A stretch of DNA of 64,000 bases from positions 1 to 64,000 of the forward strand of contig CAYXLR010000010.1 in assembly GCA_964466035.1 (NCBI GenBank). The letters are read 5' to 3'. The notes beneath the pieces were generated by a model. The model was not told where the DNA came from. It ran no database searches and worked only from the letters and a program-made list of their open reading frames with translations. Source of the stretch: JANQEA01 sp964466035. GTDB taxonomy: Bacteria > Bipolaricaulota > Bipolaricaulia > UBA7950 > UBA9294. Of this stretch, positions 15,062 through 23,317 are shown piece after piece (positions within the stretch are counted from its first letter, which is position 1; the number at the start of each line of letters is the position of its first letter). The position numbers and the translations under genes were made by a program.

Positions 15062-16384
15062 ATGTCAACACCCGAACGGCTCATGGAAGGGATCTACGAT
15101 CACCTGATCGAACACGTCGTGCTCCAAGATGCGGAGCACCGTGTTCTTTGGCTGAACGACGCGGCCGCGAGATCCGCCGGCTCGCCGAAGGAGGATCTGA
15201 TCGGAAGAGCCTGCTTCGACATCTGGGGGTCCGGACGGAGCGAACCGTGTCCCGAGTGCCCGATCACCGAGGCCCGCGAGACGGGGACGGTTTGCAGCAA
15301 GGAGACGACGACGCACGACGGGCGCGTCTGGAGGGTCACGGGGATCCCCACAGGAGACGGGACGAACGCCGATCGGGTGATCGAGGTGGCGCTCGAGGTC
15401 ACCGAGCTGCGCGAGGCCCGGCGCAGGCTCGCGGACCGGTCCGAAAGCTTTCGAAGCCTGTTCGAGGACTCGCGCGATCCTGTCTACGTCACCACGCGAA
15501 ACGGCCGCTTTCTCACCGCCAATCAGGCGATGGTCGACCTGTTCGGACACACACGCAACGAGCTGATGGCGCTTACCGCCGCCGAACTCTACGCGGATCC
15601 GGGCGACCGTCCGCGGTTCCAATCCTCCGTCGACCGCGTCGGAAGCGTCAAGGATTTCCCGGTGCACCTCGTTGCGAAGGACGGGAGGAGACTCGATTGC
15701 CTGCTGACGTCGAGCGCCCGGAGGGAGGGCGGAGAGGTGGCGGGATACCAGGGGATCATCCGCGACGTGACCCGCGAACGGTTGGCCGCCCGGTCGATCG
15801 AAACCGCGTTGCGCGGGACGATCGCCGCACTCGGGCAGACCGTCGAGATGCGGGACTCTTACACCGCGCTCCATCAACGACGGGTCACGGAGCTCGCGAC
15901 GCGAATCGCCAGGAAGATCGGCCTGCCCGACGAGCAGATCGAGTGCCTCCGCGTCGCCGCGCTGACGCACGACATCGGCAAGCTGGCGATCCCGGCCGAG
16001 ATCCTCGCCAAACCGTCCCCGCTCTCCGAGGCGGAGTTCGAGATCGTCCGGCGTCACCCCCAGACGGCGTACGAGATCCTGAGTCCGATCGAATTCCCAT
16101 GGCCGGTCGCCGACATCGTCCGGCAGCACCACGAGCGGCTCGACGGTTCGGGATATCCGAGCGGTCTCACGGGCGACGCGATCGATCCGAGGGCGCGGAT
16201 CCTCGCCGTCGCCGACGTCGTGGAAGCGATGAGCGCCCACCGTCCGTATCGCCCGACGCTCGGAATCGAACGAGCCCTCGACGAGATCCGCGTCCATCGG
16301 GGTTCCACGCTCGATGAAGAGGCGGTCGACGCGTGCATCGAGCTGTTCGAATCGAGGGAGTTCGCCTTCGCCCAGGCCATCTAG
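15062..16384 (+). CDS. PAS-PAS-HD-GYP protein, putative cyclic di-GMP phosphodiesterase
   Basis: 440 residues, apparently cytoplasmic. Two PAS domains (about 5-120 and 125-240) are followed by an HD-GYP domain (about 250-430). The metal site shows in LTHDIGKLAIP near 300, and the family signature in HHERLDGSGYP near 356-366. HD-GYP proteins hydrolyse cyclic di-GMP. The first PAS contains the Cys pair EPCPECPITEA, frequent in PAS domains of anaerobes and possibly redox-sensitive. The start has no strong Shine-Dalgarno sequence; an overlapping frame from 15034 is a shadow. It stands alone, convergent with the ArsR gene. Confidence 0.9.
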   Translation: MSTPERLMEGIYDHLIEHVVLQDAEHRVLWLNDAAARSAGSPKEDLIGRACFDIWGSGRSEPCPECPITEARETGTVCSKETTTHDGRVWRVTGIPTGDGTNADRVIEVALEVTELREARRRLADRSESFRSLFEDSRDPVYVTTRNGRFLTANQAMVDLFGHTRNELMALTAAELYADPGDRPRFQSSVDRVGSVKDFPVHLVAKDGRRLDCLLTSSARREGGEVAGYQGIIRDVTRERLAARSIETALRGTIAALGQTVEMRDSYTALHQRRVTELATRIARKIGLPDEQIECLRVAALTHDIGKLAIPAEILAKPSPLSEAEFEIVRRHPQTAYEILSPIEFPWPVADIVRQHHERLDGSGYPSGLTGDAIDPRARILAVADVVEAMSAHRPYRPTLGIERALDEIRVHRGSTLDEEAVDACIELFESREFAFAQAI

Positions 16385-16388
16385 GACC

Positions 16389-16787
16389 CTATTTGCGCAA
16401 CGCCTCCAGTTCGGATTCGACCCGCTGGAGCTCGCCGAGGAGCTCCTCCCGTCGGGCGAGGAGCGATTCGAGCTCGTCCGACGGCTCGGCGCCTCGTTCG
16501 CCGCCGCAAGAGGGACACGCGCAGATCCGGACCAGCATCCCGCAGCAGTCGGAGAGGGCCTGCGCGTCCACGGCGTACGGAACCCAGTACCCCCGCCGCT
16601 CCGAGGTGACCAAGCCGGCCGTCCGGAGGACGCGGAGGTGCTGCGAGACCGCCGGCGCCGTCATCCTCAACGACTCGGCGATCTCCTTGACGGGGAGCGG
16701 GCCCTCGCGCTTCAGCAGCGCGAAGATCCGCATCCGGCTCGGCGCGCCGAGTGCCTTGAACACGACCGTCGGTTCCGCTCTACGCAC
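16389..16787 (-). CDS. ArsR-family metal- or thiol-sensing repressor
   Basis: 132 residues from a GTG with GAGGGG upstream. The winged helix covers about 8-75 (LGAPSRMRIFALL, TAPAVSQHLRVLRTAGLV). It is followed by a dense Cys group, Cys81, Cys82, Cys89, Cys91 and Cys94 (CCGMLVRICACPSC), and then a coiled-coil tail (ESLLARREELLGELQRVESE). The cysteines could bind a soft metal or a cluster. A strong promoter and a TTAA-type inverted repeat across the start site lie upstream, consistent with self-repression. No arsenic or metal exporter gene is adjacent, so its target is unknown. Confidence 0.9.
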   Translation of the reverse strand: MRRAEPTVVFKALGAPSRMRIFALLKREGPLPVKEIAESLRMTAPAVSQHLRVLRTAGLVTSERRGYWVPYAVDAQALSDCCGMLVRICACPSCGGERGAEPSDELESLLARREELLGELQRVESELEALRK

Positions 16788-16807
16788 GCGTGACCCCTCG
16801 TAGGTAG

Positions 16808-16848
16808 TTAAGCATCCGTTTAATAGCCCGAGGAATCCGGTTTGTCAA
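16808..16848 (-). promoter_or_regulatory. ArsR promoter with overlapping operator-like inverted repeat
   Basis: On the minus strand TTGACA (16848-16843), 17 bases, then TATTAA (16825-16820): a near-consensus promoter. A 16-base imperfect inverted repeat, TTAAGCATCCGTTTAA on the plus strand (16808-16823), overlaps the -10 end and the predicted transcript start. It has the size and placement of an ArsR-family operator. Confidence 0.65.
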
Positions 16849-16890
16849 GCTCGTCCGCTTCGTCAACCGTTCGGCACCGCCCGGAGCAGG

Positions 16891-18090
16891 CTACGCAGGG
16901 GACGCGAGGGCGAGTCCCCGCGCCACCCCGCGCGCCCAGCGGTCGACCTCCATCAGGCGCGACAGCTCGGGCGCCCGATCGTCGGGCTCGCCTTTCTTCT
17001 CGTCCTGCCAACGTTCCAGAACCGCGGCGAGTCCGCCCGCGATGCCGGTGAATCGGATCCCTCCTTCGAGGAAGCGGTAGACGAGCACTTCGTCGGCGGC
17101 GTTGACCGCGGCCAGCGCCGTTCCTCCCTCGAGGGCGGCCGCGAGGACCGTCGAGTAGGCGGGGAACCGGCGCTCATCGAACGGCAGCAGGTTGAGCTGC
17201 AACGGCGCGTCGAGCGGCAGCCTGGGGAGCCCCGTGTCGACCCGCTCCGGATCGATCAGCAGGTTCTGAATCGGGATCCGCATGTCCCTCGGCCCGAGCT
17301 CCGCCTTGATCGACCCCTCTCGGAACTCCACGAGGGAATGGACGTACGAGTCCGGATGGACGACGACGTCGATCCGGTCGTACTCCACACCGTACAGGTG
17401 ATGCGCGACGACCACCTCGAACGCCTTGTTCACCATCGTCGCCGAATCGACCGTGATCCGACGCCCCATCGCCCACGTCGGGTGCTCCAGCGCCTCCCGC
17501 GGAGTGACCCGCTCCAGCTCCTCGGGGTCGGTGTGCAGGAACGGGCCGCCGGAGGCCGTCAGGAGGAGCCGTCGGACGTCGCTCGGGTCGTGCCCGTGCA
17601 GACACTGATGGATCGCGTGGTGCTCGCTGTCGATCGACAGGAGCCTCCCTCCGCGCTCGGCGAGGAGCCCGAGGATGAGGTCGCCCCCGATGACGATGCT
17701 CTCCTTATTCGCCAGCGCGACCGTCTTGCCGAGCGACAGCGCGGCGAGGGTCGGGGGGAGGCCGGCCGCTCCGTAGACCGCGTTGACCAGGACGTCCACG
17801 TCGGCGTGCTTCGCGAGACGGAGCAGTCCGTCCTCACCGCAAAGGACGTCGGTGCCCTCGGGAAGACGGCGCCGAAGCGGCTCGACTTCGTCCGCCGCGG
17901 CGATCGAGACGACCTTCGGACGGTATCGCCGCGCCTGCTCGACCAACAGGTCGGTGTTCGATCCCGCGGCCAGTCCGACGACCTCGAACGCCCGTCCCGC
18001 CTCGGCCAGTCGGTCGATGACGTCGAGCGTCTGCGTCCCGATCGACCCGGTCGAACCGAGCAGCGCGATCCGCCTCTTCGTACGGCTCAT
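16891..18090 (-). CDS. dxr: 1-deoxy-D-xylulose 5-phosphate reductoisomerase (DXR)
   Basis: 399 residues from the ATG at 18090, chosen because GGGAGGGGGG precedes it and the length then equals the family norm; upstream in-frame codons to 18141 are not conserved. NADPH-binding GSTGSIG, ALANKESIVIGG, SIDSEHHAIHQCL, LTASGGPF and MGRRITVDSATMVNKAFEV are all in order, covering substrate, metal and flap residues. It catalyses the second step of the MEP isoprenoid pathway, making MEP from DXP. With ispH in the hopanoid operon nearby it supplies C5 units. No other MEP genes are in the window. Confidence 0.97.
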   Translation of the reverse strand: MSRTKRRIALLGSTGSIGTQTLDVIDRLAEAGRAFEVVGLAAGSNTDLLVEQARRYRPKVVSIAAADEVEPLRRRLPEGTDVLCGEDGLLRLAKHADVDVLVNAVYGAAGLPPTLAALSLGKTVALANKESIVIGGDLILGLLAERGGRLLSIDSEHHAIHQCLHGHDPSDVRRLLLTASGGPFLHTDPEELERVTPREALEHPTWAMGRRITVDSATMVNKAFEVVVAHHLYGVEYDRIDVVVHPDSYVHSLVEFREGSIKAELGPRDMRIPIQNLLIDPERVDTGLPRLPLDAPLQLNLLPFDERRFPAYSTVLAAALEGGTALAAVNAADEVLVYRFLEGGIRFTGIAGGLAAVLERWQDEKKGEPDDRAPELSRLMEVDRWARGVARGLALASPA

Positions 18091-18166
18091 CCGCCCCCCT
18101 CCCTCGGGAACGGATGATATCCGGCGCGACGCTCGGCTCAAAGCCGCGCGCTCGGCCGGGCAGTTC

Positions 18167-18195
18167 TTGTGCCGATTCGGCCGGCCCGCTACGAT
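18167..18195 (+). promoter_or_regulatory. Promoter of the histidine kinase/response regulator unit
   Basis: TTGTGC at 18167-18172, 17 bases, then TACGAT at 18190-18195. The predicted transcript starts about 20 bases before the ATG at 18222. It may also feed the following hopanoid genes, since gaps between them are small. Confidence 0.5.
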
Positions 18196-18221
18196 CCCCC
18201 GCGAAGGGTGGAAGCGACAGG

Positions 18222-19469
18222 ATGTACGACATCACGGACTTCGACGAACTGAAGCGCGGGATCACCCGGACGATCCTCGTCCGGCGGATCACCCTCGGCG
18301 TTTTCTCGCTCGTCGCCCTGTTCGTCCTGCTCGCCAGCCGGATCAGCTACCTCAACCCGCTCTTCTACTCGCCCCTCGTGTGGTTCCTGCTGACGTTCCC
18401 GTTCAAGTACCTGGTCGATCGCCAGCGGACGCTGCGCGCTCTTCACTGGGTCCACACCGGCTTCTTCGTCGTCGAGGTCCTGCTGATCACGTTCCTCGTC
18501 CACTTCATGGGGGGGAGCGAGTGGATCGGCGTGACCTTCTACATGTTCACCGTCATCTACGCCAACATCTTCCTGACGCGGTTTCAGGGATCCCTGGTCA
18601 CGCTTCTGGTCGTCCTCTCGTATTCCGGCCTCGTCCTCCTCGAGTACGGCGGACTGATCCCGCACCGATCCCTCTTCTCCGCCGTCGAGGCGCCGCACCG
18701 GAACCTCGCCTACTCCCTGACCACGATCCTCGCCGGCGCGGTCGGGCTGTACGCCGTCGTCGCGCTCACCGTTCGATCGTTCGCCGACGTCTTCGCGCAC
18801 AAGAACCGGATGCTCGCCCGGCGCGAGCGGGAGCTGTCGCGATTGTCGCGACGTCTGCTCACGGCCCAGGACGAGGAGCGCCGGCGGATCGCCCGCACCC
18901 TCCACGACGACCTGATCCAGACGCTCGCCGCGATCAAGCTCCGGCTGACGCCGCAGAAGGACCGCCTCGGCCCCGAGGCGTACGGCGAGGTCTGCGACAT
19001 CGTCGATCGATCGATCGAGCAGACGCGCTCGCTCGCCTACTCGGTCAGACCGCCGCTGCTCGACGACCTCGGGCTCGTCCCCTCGCTCGAGCGGCTCGCC
19101 GAGGCGGTCGCGGCGGAGAGCGGGATCGCGGTGGACGTCGAAGCGCACCTGCCGAGGCGCCCTCACGTCGGCGTCGAGGGGCTTCTCTTCTTCGTCGCGC
19201 AGGAGGCGATGCAGAACGTGGTCCGTCACGCGAACGCCGATCGGGTCTCCCTCGACCTTCGCCCCGAAGGGAAGGCGATCCGCCTCACGGTTCGCGACGA
19301 CGGCGTCGGCTACCGTCCGGACGACCCCCAGGGGCTCGGCCTCCGCGGCATCCGGGAGCGGGTCGAGATCAGCGGAGGGAGCGCCTCGATTCGCCCGGCT
19401 CCCGGCGGGGGTACAATCGTCGCCGTGGAGGTCCCGTTCGATGCCGATTCGAGTCGCGATCGTCGATGA
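18222..19469 (+). CDS. NarL/DegS-type sensor histidine kinase with a multi-helix membrane domain
   Basis: 415 residues from the ATG at 18222; the in-frame extension to 18114 has no ribosome-binding site. About five hydrophobic helices fill residues 20-190. Next come a HisKA_3 domain with the phospho-acceptor His228 in RRRIARTLHDDLIQTL and a HATPase domain (QEAMQNVVRHANA, DDGVGYRP, LGLRGIRERV). The membrane part has no recognisable large sensor domain, so the signal may be in the membrane, such as lipid state. The 3' end overlaps the first response regulator gene by 29 bases. Confidence 0.92.
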   Translation: MYDITDFDELKRGITRTILVRRITLGVFSLVALFVLLASRISYLNPLFYSPLVWFLLTFPFKYLVDRQRTLRALHWVHTGFFVVEVLLITFLVHFMGGSEWIGVTFYMFTVIYANIFLTRFQGSLVTLLVVLSYSGLVLLEYGGLIPHRSLFSAVEAPHRNLAYSLTTILAGAVGLYAVVALTVRSFADVFAHKNRMLARRERELSRLSRRLLTAQDEERRRIARTLHDDLIQTLAAIKLRLTPQKDRLGPEAYGEVCDIVDRSIEQTRSLAYSVRPPLLDDLGLVPSLERLAEAVAAESGIAVDVEAHLPRRPHVGVEGLLFFVAQEAMQNVVRHANADRVSLDLRPEGKAIRLTVRDDGVGYRPDDPQGLGLRGIRERVEISGGSASIRPAPGGGTIVAVEVPFDADSSRDRR

Positions 19470-20013
19470 TCACACGTTGGTCCGCGACGCGTTGGCGGAC
19501 CTGATCTCGGCCGAGCCGGACTTCGAGGTCGTCGCGGACGCCGGCGACGCCGCGTCCGCGGTCCGAGCGATCGGCGAGGCGCGCCCCGACGTCCTCCTTC
19601 TCGACATCGCCCTCCCCGACGCGAACGGCCTCGATCTGATCGATCGGATCCGCGAACGGAGCCCGGCGACCCGGGTCCTCGTCCTGTCGATGCACTCGGA
19701 GCCGGAGCACGCCGCCGCCGCGCGGGAGCGCGGCGCGAGCGGACTGATCGCCAAGTCGGCCCCCATCGAGGAGCTGATCGCGGCGATCCGGACCGTCGCG
19801 ACCGGCGACTTCATCCCGGTCGAAGGGGAGCTGACCGACCGCGAGCGCGAGATCCTCGCACGAATCGGTCGCGGGGCGACGAACGACGAGATCGCCGCTG
19901 CCCTCGGCCTCCAGCCGAAGACGATCGAGGCATACAGCCAGCGGCTGATGTCCAAGCTCGGCGTCCGCACGCGCGCCGGCCTCGTCGGACGCGCCCGCCG
20001 GCCCGGTCTCTAG
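19441..20013 (+). CDS. NarL/FixJ-type response regulator
   Basis: 190 residues: receiver domain with phospho-acceptor Asp55 (VLLLDIALPD) and acidic pocket DD at 9-10, then a LuxR-type helix-turn-helix (LTDREREILARIGRGATNDE). The ATG lies inside the end of the kinase gene, so the two are coupled and form a cognate pair. The short linker and total length are usual for the family. Targets are not known; a TTG-N17-TA promoter upstream of the kinase is the only regulatory site seen. Confidence 0.93.
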   Translation: MPIRVAIVDDHTLVRDALADLISAEPDFEVVADAGDAASAVRAIGEARPDVLLLDIALPDANGLDLIDRIRERSPATRVLVLSMHSEPEHAAAARERGASGLIAKSAPIEELIAAIRTVATGDFIPVEGELTDREREILARIGRGATNDEIAAALGLQPKTIEAYSQRLMSKLGVRTRAGLVGRARRPGL

Positions 20014-20078
20014 TGAAACCCAATTAGCACGCCTCCCCATTTTCTCCTGCCTTCCCGTACCCGTAGAATCTGGGCACG

Positions 20079-20681
20079 ATGGCGATCCGGGTGGTGCTGG
20101 CGGACGATCACGATCTCGTGCGCACGTGCATTCGCACGATGCTGTCGTCCCACGGGGTCGATGTCGTCGCGGAGGCGGAGGACGGGCGTGCGCTTCTGCG
20201 TGCGGTTCGCGCACACCGACCGGACGTCGCCCTCGTCGACGTCTCGATGCCGCTCCTCGACGGGATCGAGGCGACGCGGAGGATCGCCAAGCTCCCCTCG
20301 CAGACGCGCGTCGTCGTCCTGACGATGCACCCGGACGCCCACCTCGCCCGCCGCGCGCGCGCCGCGGGGGCGTACGGCTACGTCGTGAAGGACGAGACGC
20401 CGGATCGGCTGATCGAGGTGATCGCGCGAGTCGCCGCCGGCGAGCAATGCATCGACGCGGAGGCCCCGAAGGAGAGCGACCTTCTGACGACGAAGGAACG
20501 CGAGGTCCTGCAGCTGATCGCGGAGGGGAAACGGAACCGGGAGATCGCCGAGATCATGAGCCGGAGCATTCACACCGTTCGCAGCCATCGCGCCCGGCTG
20601 ATGGGGAAGCTCGGCGCTCGGAGCGCCACGGAGCTGGTCAAGGCGGCCGAGGAGCGCGGGCTCCTCCGGTGGCCGGTCTGA
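20079..20681 (+). CDS. Second NarL/FixJ-type response regulator
   Basis: 200 residues with receiver Asp54 (VALVDVSMPLLDG) and a C-terminal LuxR helix-turn-helix (LTTKEREVLQLIAEGKRNRE). It follows the first regulator by 65 bases and precedes the polyprenyl synthase by 16. The presence of two regulators for one kinase suggests branched output or regulator exchange. A TAGAAT box at 20064-20069 lies nine bases before the ATG with no clear -35 partner, so a separate start of transcription here is possible but weak. It is next to the hopanoid operon, which it might control; this is inference. Confidence 0.92.
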   Translation: MAIRVVLADDHDLVRTCIRTMLSSHGVDVVAEAEDGRALLRAVRAHRPDVALVDVSMPLLDGIEATRRIAKLPSQTRVVVLTMHPDAHLARRARAAGAYGYVVKDETPDRLIEVIARVAAGEQCIDAEAPKESDLLTTKEREVLQLIAEGKRNREIAEIMSRSIHTVRSHRARLMGKLGARSATELVKAAEERGLLRWPV

Positions 20682-20697
20682 TCGATCGGGGGAGAGC

Positions 20698-21693
20698 GTG
20701 ATACCGGCAATCCTGGAGCGATATCGAGGCGCCATCGAGGGCCGCCTGTCGCGCGCGTTGGACGGCGACGGACCGCTCCGCTCGATCCTTCGCTACCACG
20801 TCGGCCTGGAGGACGAAGACGGGACGCCGACCCACGTGACCGGAAAGCTCCTCCGACCGAGCCTCGTCCTGTTCGTCGCGGAGCAGCTCGGGGCGGGCCT
20901 CGATGCGGCCCTGCCGAGCGCCGTCGGCCTCGAGCTGATCCACGGCTTCTCGCTCATCCACGACGACATCCAGGACCGCGATCGCACCCGCCGCGGTCGT
21001 CCGGCCGTCTGGACGATCGTCGGCGTCGAGCAGGCGATCAACGCCGGCGATCTGATGCACGCGTTGGCGATCGCGACCGCCCTGGAGTCCTCCTCGGCCG
21101 CCGCCGGTCGGCTTGTCGAGGCGACGCGCGAGATGATCGAGGGGCAGTGTCGCGACCTCGAATTCGAGCACCGGGGGATCACCGCCGACGAGTACCTGTC
21201 GATGATCGATCGGAAGACCGGGGGGCTTCTCCGTTGTGCCTTCGACCTCGGCGGACTCGCCGCCGGGGTCAACGGCCGGGTCCGGTCGTCGCTGACCGCG
21301 TTGGGGCAGGCCGTCGGGCGCGCGTTCCAGATCCAGGACGACCTCCTCGGGATCTGGGGAAGGGACGACGTGCTCGGGAAGGCGACCGGCTCGGACATCC
21401 GGCGGAGGAAGAAGACGCTCCCGGTGGTCCTCCTGTTCGAGCGGGTCGGGGCCGACGACCGAGCCAAGCTGGAGGAGATCTACGGGGCGCGAGACGGAGC
21501 GGAGGTCGCCGAGGAGAGCGTCGCCTGGGTGATCGGGAGAATGGACGAACTCGGCGTGCGCGGCGCGTGCGAGGCGATGGTCCAGCGGTACGTGGACGAC
21601 GCGACCGGCCGACTGCGGCAGATCCCGTTCTCGGACGACGCACGATCGCAGATGGAAGAGCTGATCGCTTTTCTCGCGAGGAGGGAGAAATGA
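20698..21693 (+). CDS. Polyprenyl (geranylgeranyl/farnesyl) diphosphate synthase
   Basis: 331 residues from a GTG with GGGGGAGAG upstream. The first Asp-rich motif is LIHDDIQDRD (about 88-97) and the second is FQIQDDLLGIWG, with KLLRPSL and KKTLPV at the expected places. Enzymes of this family condense IPP with allylic diphosphates in the cytoplasm. As first gene of the hopanoid operon it most likely makes farnesyl diphosphate for HpnC/D/E, although the second motif reads DDLLG, as in some longer-chain synthases. Chain length cannot be fixed by eye. Its stop overlaps hpnH (ATGA). Confidence 0.92.
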   Translation: MIPAILERYRGAIEGRLSRALDGDGPLRSILRYHVGLEDEDGTPTHVTGKLLRPSLVLFVAEQLGAGLDAALPSAVGLELIHGFSLIHDDIQDRDRTRRGRPAVWTIVGVEQAINAGDLMHALAIATALESSSAAAGRLVEATREMIEGQCRDLEFEHRGITADEYLSMIDRKTGGLLRCAFDLGGLAAGVNGRVRSSLTALGQAVGRAFQIQDDLLGIWGRDDVLGKATGSDIRRRKKTLPVVLLFERVGADDRAKLEEIYGARDGAEVAEESVAWVIGRMDELGVRGACEAMVQRYVDDATGRLRQIPFSDDARSQMEELIAFLARREK

Positions 21694-22694
21694 CCAGACC
21701 GTTTCGACTTGACCTCGCCGTCGCCCGGCATCTCATCGGGCGCACCGCCCGGCGCGCGGGCCGCTTCCCCCTCGTCACGATGATCGAGCCGCTCGAGGCC
21801 TGCAACCTCGCGTGCGTAGGCTGCGGGCGCGTCCGCGAGTATCGTGACGTGATCGACCGACGGCTGACGGTCGACGAGTCGCTCGCCGCCGTCCGCGCCT
21901 CCGACGCGCCGATCGTGTCGATCTCCGGCGGGGAGCCGCTCCTTCACGGGCAGATCGGCGAGCTCGTCCGCGCCGTCACCGCGGATCGCCGATTCGTCTA
22001 CCTGTGCACCAACGGCTTGCTGCTGCAGGAGAAGCTCGACCTGTTCGAACCGTCGGAGCGATTGGCGTTCGTCGTCCACCTCGACGGGACGGAATCGGCG
22101 CACGATCGGATCACCGGGCGACCGGGGACGTACGCGACCGCCGTGGCGGCGATCCGCGACGCCGTCGCCCGCGGACACCGCGTCTGCACCAACACGACGC
22201 TCTTCCACGGCTCGGACGTCGACGACCTCCACGCCCTCTTCGCCACGCTCGTCGACCTCGGCGTCGAGGGCCTGATGGTCTCGCCCGGGTACTCGTACGA
22301 GGACGCCCCGGACCAAGACCTCTTCCTCCAGCGCCGGGAGTCGATCGCCGTCTTCCGGAAGGTCCTCGATCCTTCGAAAGGCTTCCCGTTCTACAACAAC
22401 CCGCTGTATCTCGACTTCCTCCGAGGAGACCGCGAGTACGACTGCGCCGCCTGGACGACCGTGACGTACACGGTCCTCGGATGGCGCCTCCCTTGCTACG
22501 CGATCGCCGATCGCCACGTCGACGACGTCGGCGAGCTGTTCGCCGACAGCGTGTGGGAGCGATACGGTCCGGGGCGCGACCCGCGATGCGCGAACTGCAT
22601 GATGCACTCGTCGTTCGAGGGGGCGAGCATCCTCGACGCGCTTCGCCGGCCGAGGGCGCTCGCCCGAATGGCCCGAGGAGCGTGGGGACGATGA
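21690..22694 (+). CDS. hpnH: Adenosyl-hopene transferase HpnH (radical SAM)
   Basis: 334 residues. Radical SAM cysteines Cys38, Cys42 and Cys45 (ACNLACVGCG) are followed by ISGGEPLLHGQIGELV, LCTNGLLL and VHLDG, the signature order of HpnH, and the C-terminal Cys-bearing tail CANCMMHSSFEGASI. HpnH joins the 5'-deoxyadenosyl group to hopene (diploptene) to start the extended C35 side chain. Starts with the ATG overlapping the upstream stop, with GAGGAGGGAG before it. The next gene, hpnG, overlaps by ATGA. Length and motifs are as expected. Confidence 0.95.
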   Translation: MTRPFRLDLAVARHLIGRTARRAGRFPLVTMIEPLEACNLACVGCGRVREYRDVIDRRLTVDESLAAVRASDAPIVSISGGEPLLHGQIGELVRAVTADRRFVYLCTNGLLLQEKLDLFEPSERLAFVVHLDGTESAHDRITGRPGTYATAVAAIRDAVARGHRVCTNTTLFHGSDVDDLHALFATLVDLGVEGLMVSPGYSYEDAPDQDLFLQRRESIAVFRKVLDPSKGFPFYNNPLYLDFLRGDREYDCAAWTTVTYTVLGWRLPCYAIADRHVDDVGELFADSVWERYGPGRDPRCANCMMHSSFEGASILDALRRPRALARMARGAWGR

Positions 22695-23317
22695 TCCTCG
22701 TGACGGCCTGCTTCCGGATCGAGGCGCGGTGGATCACCCGCCGACCGGGCGTCCGCGTCGTCCGCACGGCGATCGGAGCGCGATCGAGAGAGACGATGGC
22801 GAACCGCGACACCGCGGCGTCCCTCCTCGTCGCCACGGGGTTCTGCGGCGGGATCGACCCGCGGATTCGGAGAGGCGACCTGTTCCTCGCGCGGACCGTC
22901 CGGCATCGCGGCGAGGAGATCCGCATCGACCCGGAACTCCTCGCGCGGGCGCGGCGCGCCCTCGACGGCGGATCGGTCGGACTCCGCGTCGGCCCCGGCG
23001 TCTCCGTCGATCGCGTCCTCCGACCGGACGAGAAGCGCGCCCTGGCGACCGAGGGCGTCGGAGCCGTCGACATGGAGAGCGGACCGCTCGCCCGATGGGC
23101 GGCGGATCGAGGGATCCCGTTCCTGTCGCTTCGCGTCGTCCTCGATCCCGCGGAGGCCGACCTCCCGTTCCCCGCGGACCGCCCGTTCTGGATCTCGGCC
23201 CTCCGCCGTCCGATCGCGGCGATCCGCACGGCGCGGGACGCGTCCGCCGCCGGGCGGACGCTCGGAACGGCGATCGACAAGGTCGTCGACGCGTTCGAAG
23301 GGGGGACCGATGCGTAG
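22691..23317 (+). CDS. hpnG: HpnG, hopanoid-associated nucleoside phosphorylase
   Basis: 208 residues from the ATG at 22691. Small member of the purine nucleoside phosphorylase/MTA-SAH nucleosidase family: LVATGFCGGIDPRIRRGDLF near 45-65, VDMESGPLARWAADRGIPFL with the ribose-binding Glu, and a compact C-terminus. It removes adenine from adenosylhopane to give (phospho)ribosylhopane after HpnH. It overlaps hpnH by 4 bases and the cyclase gene by 8, so all three are translationally coupled. Confidence 0.92.
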   Translation: MILVTACFRIEARWITRRPGVRVVRTAIGARSRETMANRDTAASLLVATGFCGGIDPRIRRGDLFLARTVRHRGEEIRIDPELLARARRALDGGSVGLRVGPGVSVDRVLRPDEKRALATEGVGAVDMESGPLARWAADRGIPFLSLRVVLDPAEADLPFPADRPFWISALRRPIAAIRTARDASAAGRTLGTAIDKVVDAFEGGTDA

